A stretch of 64,000 nt of DNA, taken from the NCBI GenBank assembly GCA_900095095.1, contig FMBT01000333.1, forward strand, positions 62,001 to 126,000. The letters run 5' to 3'. The DNA is from Fragilariopsis cylindrus CCMP1102 (Eukaryota > Bacillariophyta > Bacillariophyceae > Bacillariales > Bacillariaceae). Made by a program: the position numbers and the translations under genes. Below, piece by piece: positions 22,388 to 33,047 of the stretch; the first letter of the stretch is position 1; each line of letters begins with the position of its first letter. The notes beneath the pieces were generated by a model. The model worked only from the letters and a program-made list of their open reading frames with translations, was not told the origin of the DNA and ran no database searches.

Positions 22388-23837
22388 ATGAAAGAAGTCC
22401 AAAGAAATAAAAGAGGAAGAGCACGGACACGTAAAAAATAAATAAAGATTGCTATAATTTACCTACTATTGTTTTTGATTAGAGTATGTGGAACTAATAA
22501 ATCTAGGTTTTCAATTTTGTAGTAGGAAGTACAATAATAGCTCGCGTGTTCAAATCTCTTAATCGTGGGTTGGAACTAGACTAGTAACCAACGGTGACGG
22601 CTACACAAACAAACAACCATATCTTCATTCGTATCACCAAGTTTTTCAATAGCAATTCCAGAAGGTGCTATCATATACCACCATCAGTAACTTGAAAATC
22701 GTATCGAACTATACGGAAATACTTTTTGAACTTGTAATAGTAGATCTAATGAATCTTTCTATTGAGGTGGAACAGACAGCAAGTAATACATTTAATTTCA
22801 ATCTATCATATCCGTTTGGTATCAATCGATTCATCGATGGCAATTGAATTGAATTGAATTCGATTGCATTTCGGCCATGCACGAATTTTGCTGCCTTTGT
22901 GGATGATTGTCCCGTGGCTATTATTTCCAAATCCACATTCCACCAACAATACATTTTTAACGTCAGGATTTCCCTTTATTTCTTGTCGGAGGTGATCCAG
23001 ACGATGATGATGATGTGTCGTCTACTTCGCACCGTCATCGTCTTGACTATTATTTGAATCCGTGTTAGTCATACTAGTAGCAGCACATAGCGGTGGTATT
23101 TGTAGTAGCACCGGTCAAACGGTTCTGATTTCTTATGGCGATGAAGGCTGGATTATGTTTGTGATGAAAAGGATGATGAAGATGATTATAAGAGTCTACT
23201 TGATGTATCGGCTGACTTACTATTGTCGCCAGAACCAGTAATAGAAGAAGCGATGGATGGCATATTATTTGGTTATCATCTACAGTACTATTGACAATCA
23301 TTTACAGATTTTATGTATCACATCTTGACGCGCTCCAACAAGTCCGCACTTGGAATCTACTCGTACTTTTGGAACCACGATTACTACTCAACAATAGTAC
23401 GTAGAGGAGAACAACACCTCCCCAGTACGTTATCCACATGTTCTCCTCGAGTAAATCACATGCCATTAGCCACGACTCAAATCACTCGACACTCGACTCC
23501 CCCCCACTGGATAACTTCCCGTCTTCTTCTTCTTTTATCTTCGGTAGTAATTACGTGCACAACCAAAAGAAGGATTTGTCCTTTCCTTTATTTGACGACA
23601 TGATTAATCATCATATCAGCTTATAATAAAGAGAACACAACACAGCACAGCAGCCGAACCATCCAAGAACGATTCTTCGTTGTTTCCAAGACTCTACCGT
23701 GCCTTGTGAGACTTTCCATACACTTCTTTATCTTTTACGTATGTTTCACAATTTCGATCTCCCCGCATCCAGCATTTTGACAACAAACTAATAACTCGAA
23801 AGATATTATTTACTTGTACGCCAACATTAAAAACAAG
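22388..23837. other. Intergenic region with possible worn coding traces
   Basis: About 1.4 kb. The minus strand has an 81-codon frame at 22954-22709 and other protein-like bits (e.g. 23300-23075) that do not connect. I could not assign any of them. GAATT repeats occur at 22845-22860. This is the promoter side of the ice-binding protein gene. Confidence 0.35.
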
Positions 23838-24863
23838 ATGAAGAAGTCATTCAAAGCGAATGCACTGACACTCACTTGTCTTCTTTTTGCTGCCATTACT
23901 GCTGTTTCAAGCAGTACGCCAGCAGCAGTAATTGGTGGAAGTATCAAGAAGAAGAACAACAACAACAATAAAGAGTATCATCGGCATCTCAAGAAAAAAT
24001 GTCAAGATAAGAAGGGAAAGTTAAAAGTGAAAGGGAAAAAGAAAAAATTCAGCTGTAAGAAACTTGCTAAGAAGGGATTATGCAATGAGATATATAAAAA
24101 AGGGAAGAAGACAACAAAAATGATATTTGACAAATGTCCCAAGTCTTGCAATAATATCACCCCACGACAACCCATACAGTTGTGGACTGCAGGAAAGTTT
24201 GCCATTCTCACAAAGGCAGGTGTAACAACAACAGGATCGACTCAAGTCACTGGGGATATCGGAACAAGTCCGATTGCTGCTGCATCCCTCACAGGATTTG
24301 ATCTTATACTCGATTCAAGTACTGAATTTTCAACATCCACGTATGTCACTGATGGTGAACTGTATGCAGCCGATTATACACTTCCCACTCCTACTATGCT
24401 TACTGTAGCTATCCGCCATATGGAAAAGGCCTATACGAATGCGGCAGGTCTTTCCAATCCAGACTACACCGAACTCGGTGCGGGTCTAATAAATGGTCTC
24501 ATTCTCGAACCAGGCCTGTACAAGTGGGGGACAGTTGTCTATATTGCCAATAGTCTGACCTTTGATGGTCCGGCAGATGCTGTTTGGATCTTGCAGGTGG
24601 CAGAAGATGTCATTATTGGTACTGGTGCCACGATTACATTGTCGGGTGGAGCCAAGGCCGAGAATATTTACTGGCAGGTAGCGGGCCAGACTACATTTGG
24701 TACCGATTCCCATGTTGAGGGTGTCTTCCTCTGTAAGACAGCAATTGTGTTCGAAACTGGAAGCAGCTTGAATGGTGCTGCACTTGCACAAACTGCAGTT
24801 ACACTTGATGCTGCCACCATTGTGAAGAAGACGTCTGTACGCGATTACACTTTTGGCTGCTAA
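23838..24863 (+). CDS. Secreted ice-binding protein (DUF3494) with a Cys-rich N-terminal module
   Basis: I place the start at ATG 23838 (MKKSFKANALTLTCLLFAAI), which gives a signal peptide and 341 residues; the frame is open upstream but without another ATG. After the signal comes a Lys-rich module (about 45-105) with five cysteines ending DKCPKSCNN, resembling the ShK-like C-terminal pattern CP-x-x-C. The remainder (about 108-341) is DUF3494: AGKFAILTKAGVTTTGSTQV, GDIGTSPIAAASLTGF, a helix with AYTNAAG, AGLINGLILEPGLYKW, DAVWILQVAEDVIIGTGATI, GGAKAENIYWQVAG and AIVFETGSSLNGAALAQTAV. This family folds as a beta-solenoid whose flat Thr/Ser/Ala face binds ice, and polar microbes secrete it to keep brine pockets open and stop recrystallisation (family knowledge). 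The family spread among cold-adapted microbes by gene transfer. Single exon. Confidence 0.93.
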   Translation: MKKSFKANALTLTCLLFAAITAVSSSTPAAVIGGSIKKKNNNNNKEYHRHLKKKCQDKKGKLKVKGKKKKFSCKKLAKKGLCNEIYKKGKKTTKMIFDKCPKSCNNITPRQPIQLWTAGKFAILTKAGVTTTGSTQVTGDIGTSPIAAASLTGFDLILDSSTEFSTSTYVTDGELYAADYTLPTPTMLTVAIRHMEKAYTNAAGLSNPDYTELGAGLINGLILEPGLYKWGTVVYIANSLTFDGPADAVWILQVAEDVIIGTGATITLSGGAKAENIYWQVAGQTTFGTDSHVEGVFLCKTAIVFETGSSLNGAALAQTAVTLDAATIVKKTSVRDYTFGC

Positions 24864-25087
24864 GAATAAGTAGCCAGTACCAATGATACTACTACAATGT
24901 TGTGAATCAAGTTAATTAAATTGTATACTAAAAATAGGAAATATTATTTTAATACGTATTATGTTTTTTGTTTTGATTTCGATTTCCGCTTATGTAAAAG
25001 TCGATGAAACATCAGCATTTCTCTTTCTATCGTCAATGTCAGTGAAACGTGCAGTTGCGTCCTGTTCTAATTCTACTTGATTAGTTA

Positions 25088-26510
25088 TTACGGATGGGAA
25101 CATTTTACTCTCTTCTTGCTTGATTGACTACGTTCTTTGACACTTTTCTTTTCCAAATACGAAACAATGTAATATTTGGAATCGTCCACTAATAAAAGAC
25201 GTTGATGATCAACAGATGAACAACCATGCACATTACAATTCTTCTTTTCATACTCATCATGTTTGATTTCAAGTTTGTCCGTAATGTTGTTTCCTGTTGT
25301 TACATCCCACAATGTTAATCCGTTTTCACTATCATGGTATGAAATAAACTTGTCATCTGGTGAAAATTGAATCATTTTGGTAATGAAAACGCTAGGTGCA
25401 CCTAGGATTCTCTTTCTCATAACAGAGTGCTTCAATGTAAGTTTACCGGAATACATGTCTTTGTCAAATGAATATATAGTGACCATTTCTTCCATTTGAC
25501 CCCGGGCAAGTGCACCGGCACTCGTTACCAATACTAACATTGAACAATCACGAGAAATCGTAGAACACACGATATCGACATCAGGTACTTCCAAAATGGC
25601 GTCCAACAATTTTCCATTATATGGACGCCAAATTCGAACGGATGAATTTTCGTCAATGTCCCGGAAATATAGTAAAATGGAAGGGTGACCATCAATGATT
25701 TTAGTAGTAAACGCAATCAACCCATGATAGCCGGACCCGGAAAGTTCCAACGATTTGATTGCTTTTTCATCATTGTTATGAAAATATCTTTCAATATAAT
25801 ATGAGGGTTGGATCTAGCAGCGCCTGTAGCATATCCAATCGCAACAAATCTACAGCAGGAGGTCAAAATGTCAACCATACTAATAGATTGTCGGACTCTT
25901 CCACCGAATAATACACTAAACTCTTGTACTAATTTTACGTAATTGAAATCCCCAGATGCGGCAATCTCATTATAATCCCAAACTTATACAAATCCATTGT
26001 CACCCAGCCGAAATCAAATAATTTTCGCAATACGTTAGATGAATTTTATGTGAGCCAGAGCCATTATTAGGGGTTACACTTCTACCAGAAAACCAGCCAG
26101 AATCGACGATGAGTACTACGAAAACAAAAACGAAGAAGTCCACGTCTTTGATCAATAACTGCTATCTTTTTTGTTTGACTTTCATCGTTTTCAGATTTAC
26201 GAATGACACAACATGCATGCAATTTGAGTTCCATCCGGTGAAAAAACAGGTTCACTTAAATTGCGTAACCCCATCTTTGAGACCCATCAGGATGAATTAC
26301 TTTATAATCAATTGGTCATGCATGGTGGCATAATCGTTAATTTCGAGCTTCTTTGATAAATTGCCATAGGTTGGAGCTTTGAGACCCATCAGGATGAATT
26401 ACTTTATAATCAATTGGTCATGCATGGTGGCATAATCGTTAATTTCGAGCTTCTTTGATAAATTGCTATAGGTTGGAGCAAGTGTATTAAAAATAGTCCT
26501 GTCAGCAATG
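25088..26510 (-). pseudogene. WD40-repeat protein pseudogene
   Basis: The last intact stretch (25750-25088) shows WD40 blades: SSVRIWRPYNGKLLDAIL, MIQFSPDDKFISYHDSENG followed by LTLWDVTTGNNI. Upstream, other frames continue the protein: VWDYNEIAASGDFNYVKL, SCCRFVAIGYATGAARSN, then FHNNDEKAIKSLELSGSGYH, so at least one shift lies near 25760-25810. Further up are YCENYLISAG and NLSEPVFSPDGTQIACM, again in shifted frames. At the 5' end FNTLAPTYSNLSKKLEIND and YATMHDQLIIK appear twice because of a 102-bp tandem duplication. I count several breaks, so the gene is not functional as read. WD40 proteins are beta-propeller scaffolds; the exact orthologue is unknown. Confidence 0.7.
26275..26478. repeat. 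102-bp tandem duplication inside the WD40 pseudogene
   Basis: The units at 26275-26376 and 26377-26478 run from CTTTGAGACCCATCAGGATG to CATAGGTTGGAG. I see a single difference (GCCATA versus GCTATA), so the duplication is recent. Confidence 0.92.
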
Positions 26511-26789
26511 TACAGTAGGTAATAAATGAATCAGGAATTCTGGGAACTGTTTTAATATAGTTCGAAATGATACTACTACTACTGGTATTAGCAGTTGTGG
26601 CGGAGATGACGACGACGGAGAGGGAATAATTACCTCCTCCATTTTGGTATTCTTATCTCGGTTAAGTTGAATAATATTTACGTTGGACATGATTGCATGG
26701 TTGTGCTGGTTGATATTGTTGATGATGTTCTTGTTCTTATCATTTATGTTGTGCGCTACCGTACCAACTGAAAACCTGGAAAAGGATAA

Positions 26790-27016
26790 GTACTTCCTCT
26801 AGTCAGCGTTAACTGCACGCGCTCTATCGTTTGAAAAATTAGCGTATGTAAAAGCAACCTAAAACCTTAAAATATTAAGATCTACTCACAAAATAGAGGG
26901 TTAAAGTCACAAGTTTCCCTCATCCTCCTTGCAAATTTCGTCGTTGAAGGTGGTAATTAGACGCTAAATTTTCAAACGATAGCGCATGTGCAGTTAGCGC
27001 TGACTGGAGGAAGTAC
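26790..27016. mobile_element. MITE-like element with ~56-bp terminal inverted repeats
   Basis: The left arm 26790-26845 begins GTACTTCCTCTAGTCAGCG and ends TTGAAAAATTAGCGT. The reverse complement of the right arm 26961-27016 begins GTACTTCCTCCAGTCAGCG and ends TTGAAAATTTAGCGT. About 90% of positions match. The 115-base middle is AT-rich with no coding frame. Size, long terminal inverted repeats and absence of a gene fit a non-autonomous DNA transposon. The outermost GTAC is palindromic, so it could be a target duplication or part of the arm. Confidence 0.8.
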
Positions 27017-27127
27017 AGAAATAGCTGAAAAAAATCTTCGAAGGCAGGATTTGGTGGTGGTACACAAAATGGCACTGTCAAAAGCCAGTGCAGTACTTCG
27101 TACTGTAGTGTTACTATATACCACCAA

Positions 27128-30094
27128 TTAATTATTAGTGTTAGTGATAGTAGTAGCAGAAGTAGCAGCACGTCGTCGTCTCATATTGCGTAAATCATGT
27201 GCAATTTTATCATATGCCTTTTGATGGGATGATATAATCCATCTACCTTCTTTGTCATTGCCATTGCCATTGCCATTATTATCTCTACTACCGCTAGTAT
27301 TACTATTAGAACTACTTGCTGTTGTTGTTGTTTTGGTATCCTGTATTAAAAAACGTGATCCAGAATCAGTCACTTGTTGTAATATAGTTTGTACTATTGC
27401 ATTTTTTTCATTTTTACTATTAGTGGAATCATATTGGGATCGATATGTTTCTAATAGTTTCTTTAAACGTACAGTACCAGGTTTCTTTGTATTATGACAT
27501 CCACGTCCCATTATTATATCCAGTGGACCTGGTAAAATAGCAATACAATCACTGCTGCCACCGCTATTGTTGTTGTTGCTACCATCACTATTACCCCTAC
27601 CATTGTTTTCGTTACGATCTAAAGCGTTTGTTATTATACCTTGATGTTGAGCTTCAGTTTGGAATTGCTGCTGCGAATGCTGTGACTGTGGTTGTAGTTG
27701 TGTTTGTTGTTGGGATTGCTGCTGCTGCTGCTGTTGTTGTTGGTGTGACTGTTGTTGTTGTGACTGTTGTTGTTGTTGTAACCGATCAACTTCTTCACGT
27801 TCTTCTATTGCTTCTAAGAATGCAATATGGAATTGTGTATCAATATGAAATTCAACATCATCTAATGTAGTAATAACACCCTCACCAATACTATTATTAG
27901 TAGTCCTATATTGTATTGGTATATCATTATGTGATATACCATATTCCATTAAATTATAGATACATTCTTGGATTGTACCATAATGGAATCGAACACGTAC
28001 TGCCTGGAATGGGTTTAGTACATGTACAAAAACATTATATAAACTGTTCACAATACTCGTATTGTGATAACAAAAATGCTTACCAACACATTTAAGTGGT
28101 AATGATGATCGACATACCATCATTTCTTTTGCTTTTAATAATTCATGTCTTGATGATAAATTTGATTTCATGCTATGCGCAATTAATACATGTACATATC
28201 CATGGAATTGTATCCGTACATCTTTTGTTAATATTTGACTACCATACATCATAATACGTATCTATAAAAAACAAAAAAGGAAGAGGAAGAAAAAGAAGAG
28301 TGCGTGAGTTTGAGAGAGAGGAAGAACATAGATGAATGACAAGGACAGATGGTGACGACGGCAGCAGCAGCGGTGACGAATACAAAGTAACCGTAACAGT
28401 AACATATCAAACCTTACAGAGGAATCAATTGGTATGCATTCCCATATTTTACCAAATTGGACTGATATTGTTCTACCAAATTGATCACGTGTTCCACCTG
28501 CTATCATTTGTATACCATCTTGTTGTAAATAAACTATATCGTTCTCTGTTAACATTGACATTGTTATATTCTTCCCTAAATTTTCAATTCCAAAATATAA
28601 TTGTTTCTTGGTATAATATAATGCCATAGCTTTGACAGCTTGTTTTGGATCATAGTTTTTTGCTCTCAGGAATTTAATTTTTTCATCTTGAACATATTGG
28701 AAATGATTTAAATAGGCCCATCCTAATGTTGAGGATGTATAATTCGTCTGTGAAGTTTGTGATTGTGATGAATCAGTAGACGCTGATGAATAACCACCCG
28801 AAGAATGACAATATAATGATACAATACATGTATCCATATCTTTTAATAGTTGTTCAATTTTGATAGGATTTTCTTGTATGAGTTCTGACATACCATATAG
28901 ATCACAGGTACCTATTTGACGTTCTTTAACAGATAAATTGTGTATGTTCATTGATTGTACGGCGGTATTTTGTTTTGCTGGTCTGTAGTGTGGTATTGGT
29001 CGTATTGGTTGTTGCTGGTGCTGGTGTTGTTGTTGCTGCTGCTGCTGCTGTCTATATGCCATTTTGGTTATATCATTTGCAACATCAATTGCTGCAGATA
29101 ATATTGCATTATCATAGAATGATGAGCTACTTCCGTATTGTTTTCTTGATGGTGGTGCCACAGCAGCTGGAACAGAAACATCAACACCAACATCAACATC
29201 AACATCAACATCAATAGCCGGTTTCCTGCCAGTATTGAGTAGTAAAGGTGTAGTTTCATTTTTTGGTGTTGCTCCTGTTTCATTATTTGTTCCAGCTGTG
29301 GTTGCTGCTACTGCTCCAGCTTCTGTTGGTGGAAATTCTAATGGTTGAGGTAAATTCTCTTCATTTAATTCAGTTGAATTAAATAGCAATGAGGTAGTAG
29401 TACTCATATCATTCATATTCATACTTGTACTTGTACCTACATCATCAAGTAAACTACCAACACTCATACTAAAGCTATTTTCATTACCATCACCGTTCGT
29501 CAAACTAGTTTCAATATCAGCATTCATCAATGCGGTAGCAATATCAATATCATTATAATATGTATTATTGGGTGTTCTGGGACTCGTAGTAGCATTCGGT
29601 CCGGGACTATCACCTCCTCCTCCTATTCCACCACCACTTAATGATCGTAATGATGAAAAGATTCCAGCTGTTAAACTGTTTAAAAAAGAAGTAGGTGACG
29701 ATGTTGATGGTGTATTGTCCGCATGATGATAATTTGAACTTTCTAAATTAGTTGCATTATTATTCATACCATTATCACCAGATCTATTTTGTAGATTCGA
29801 AAATGGCGTAAGTTTACTATCACGTCTTTGATATTGATTAATATGTAGTCGTATTGGTTCAAAATCATCATCTTTATCGCTGTTGGCGCTAGGATATGCG
29901 TGACGCTTTTGATGATCGTTGTTATTGTTAATAATACTATTAATACTGCTACGTCTATGTTTTTCTGCTGATCTTCTTGCACTTATGAAGATATTATTGT
30001 TACTGTTATTATTACTACTATTGTTATAGTGTTTACTGACTCTTCTTGTAATTTCACCGCCAGTTGTGGTATTGTTAACGGGGTAGTACGGCAT
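27128..30094 (-). CDS. CRAL-TRIO (Sec14-like) and DUF6824 fusion protein
   Basis: Exons 30094-28418 and 28261-27128 are joined across a 156-base GT-AG intron (phase 0), giving 936 residues. I chose ATG 30094 (MPYYPVNNTTTGGE); the frame is open a little further up without an ATG. Residues 1-440 are Asn/Ser/Gln-rich and likely disordered. Residues about 455-715 match a CRAL-TRIO lipid-binding layout: EKIKFLRAKNYDPKQAVKAM, then RDQFGRTISVQF, and LPLKCVGKHFCYHNTSIVNS followed by VFVHVLNPFQAVRVRFHYG. A poly-Gln region follows (about 720-765). Residues about 800-910 are DUF6824, with DIIMGRGCHNTKKPGTVRLK, RFLIQDT and GRWIISSHQKAYDKIAHDLR. DUF6824 is a domain common in diatoms with a GRG..N..PGN-type start and is thought of as regulatory or DNA-related. 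A phosphoinositide- or lipid-responsive regulator is inference. Confidence 0.85.
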
Positions 30095-31358
30095 TGTAAT
30101 CGAGTAGTAAAATAAGTCCAAAGGGAAAGAGAGAGAGAGAGAGCGATTCTATCCACAAGCGATTCCCTTGAGAGTGAGCGAGAGAGAGCTGATACTTGCT
30201 TGCTTGTCGCTTGCTTGTCGAACGTTACTCGATCGGAATTGGAATTGAATCTACTATTAAATTGTTGTACAATTAATCAGCCTGATAGTGCTGCTGCTAC
30301 TTGCTATAATGGAAGCAATGCAATTGAAGCAAAATGCAAACAATTAATTGTTCAATATTTTCGTTTCAATTCAAGAATAATCAACAGCTACTGATTTACG
30401 TCAAGAGACAAACACTCAACTCCTGGGGGTGCTGTATGTCTTTACTGTGGAGTGGAGTGCTATATGACGTTGTTGCTGTTGTTGCTGCTGTTGATGTGCT
30501 GTTGCTGCTGCTATTGCGTTGGAAGAGGTAGGAGAATGTGATGAGACTGCTGACGCTCGGAAGACATCGAATAGAATCGAATAGAATCGAATAGGGAGGC
30601 AAGACAAGACGACGGAGATACTTGCTGACAATAAAACATAGGCGCATGTGCATAGTACCGGTATGTAAAAGTGCTGTACTTACTTACTTGATTCCGAGTA
30701 GGAGATGCAGTGCTACGTTGTGTTGTGTTGTGTTGTGTTATGTGATTGATACGTGCGTCTTGTCTGTCGATCTGTTCAGCTTTTAGTTTACTTTAGTTTC
30801 ATTCAATTGTGGTACTGTTGGGTACGCGAAACACAATAGAATAATAATAGATCAATCAAAAGCACTCACTCAACAACACGACACTGTACCGGTCAACTTC
30901 AACCTCCCAATGATTTATTTTTGATGACGAAATAAGAGAGAGAGAGGAGTGTCGAGGGGGAGTGGAGCTACTTCGAAGTAGGCCTTCGCATAATAATAAA
31001 CGTTTGTTGTGTGTGAAAATATTAAATGCAAAAGATATTCTCGGAGGCATTATGTTGTTCTTTTAGTAGTAGGAGTAGTCGCGGATGTAACATTATTTTA
31101 TTGCGCTAGCTATTAAGTAATATTGTAGAATTAAATTGATTGGCTGATATTAAATGAATGAATAATAATCGAAGGCGTTTCAGTCACGAAAGGATGTGCA
31201 AGTGAGCTTTGTTACCAATGGTAAGTACTGTAATAGTCCTAAAACCTAATGAAATTAGCACGAATGAAAAAAAATCTTTCTTCGCTTTGCGCGACTTTCC
31301 CTAGTACACAGTAGAGCTTCTACAGTACCGGTAATGCATCCGCAATCCAACGGGGAGA

Positions 31359-31392
<34 letters not shown>

Positions 31393-33047
31393 CATGTGTC
31401 AATCGGATATCATCTTTGGCGGAATGTACGAGGAAGAAGGAGATATTATTACTATACTATATTCAATGTCGTGACGAAGAAACGAAACGAATAGAATAGA
31501 ATAGAATGAATGAACTCTCTTCTCTGCTCTGCTGCGACAGAAGATTAGAGCGAAGAGAAGAAAAAGAATTGAAAATGGAATGGGATGATTCTTTTATCTA
31601 TTTGCATTCTCATCACAAGAAAGAAGAACAAAATGACAATCAAACAAACAAAAAGTAAACGTCACAACACACTGTACTGTACTGCACTGTACTCGAACAA
31701 CTAAAGACAAGTAGTTGTGGTCAAGAAAAAGAAAGAAAGAAAGAAGAAAGAAGAAAGCATTGTCACGTTGCGTGCGTGCGTACTTGCTTACTTAATTGCC
31801 TAGCTTCTGGTGGACGGACACTCAAGGGGGGAAGAAAAGAAACAGGACAATAATAAACTATAGAAATATATGAATGAATGAATGAATGATTATAAGATGA
31901 TCTAATCAGATTAGATCAGAATTGGTCTATTATTGATTTGGTTACGGGTCGTAGCTGTCTTTTTCATAAGAAAAAGATATGGAATGCGATGCGATGCGAT
32001 GCGATGACATTCCTCTTAATGGTGTGAGAAACGGCGTTACTATTCATTCATCCGTCCTCTTTTTTTTGTAGTAGTAAAATCGCACGGTATGATAGGGTGG
32101 TGTGTACTGTAGATTGAAATGCAGTTTCTTGATGCATGTGAAAGCCGTAACGTAACAAACCATCCATTCATCCATCCATCCATCCATCCTCTTCTATATA
32201 TATATATAGAATGCACAGTATGGGTATGGGTAGGAGCATCACAAAACGACCCGTATCATGCGAATGAAATTCTAATAGATAATCAATTACAGTAGTCATA
32301 CATACCGGTCGGTAGTCAAAGTATGATGAACTAACTATGAATGATAATGAAACAGACAGATCTTATTCTTGCATACCGGTAGGAAGGGAGGGGGGGGGGG
32401 GGCGAGGGGGTGAGTATCGTTTATTGTTTGTAGATGACAGTGAGTGAGTGAGTGAGTGAGTGAGTGAGTGGGAGCAGAACATTACAGTTATGAGCATAAT
32501 CATCATGTGCACGATACTATGATGCGTCGTGTTGTATGTTGTGTCGGATGGTTGGTTGTACGGGTACACGTACGAAATGTATGATGTGGGTATGAGAAAC
32601 AACTAACATGTTTTGTTTGGTTTCGTCCGTTCGTTCTTATAATAGTCCTACAGTACTACTAGGAAGTTAGAAGATCAGTTCTTCTTTTTTAAATGAATTT
32701 TATTTATTTATTTAACTTTTTACATTTATATATTATTTATATTAAGATTGTTGTTGCACCTTGTACACAAAATAAAAACCCGGTGAAATAGCCGCCTTTT
32801 GTTCTTTCTTGCAGGCCCGAATCTGTATGTGTGTGTGTGTGCGTGTGTATGTTATAATGAAGAGATTGTGTTATACATATATAAATTACAATCAAACAAG
32901 TTACAAACTCTCCGATGAATTTCCTTCAGTTTTTTCAACGATAAACCGAACGACGACGTCCTTCAATGATTGACGTCTCCATTCCTTCTCGTTACACCTT
33001 TCTATCCATTTCTTTTCCTTTATGATTATTATTATTATTGTTGTTGT
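30095..33047. other. Long intergenic region rich in short tandem repeats
   Basis: About 2.9 kb with GA runs near 30131-30190, GAATA repeats near 30567-30595 and 31487-31510, (CA)n at 31361-31389, GCGAT repeats near 31986-32007, CATC repeats near 32161-32188, poly-G at about 32389-32402 and GTGA repeats at about 32440-32470. It serves as promoter side of the CRAL-TRIO/DUF6824 gene and 3' side of the fasciclin gene. No supported gene. Confidence 0.45.
31898..31918. repeat. Perfect 21-bp palindrome
   Basis: TGATCTAATC, one central A, then GATTAGATCA: perfect 10-bp arms. It could be a dimeric transcription-factor site or chance; no neighbour evidence decides. Confidence 0.7.
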
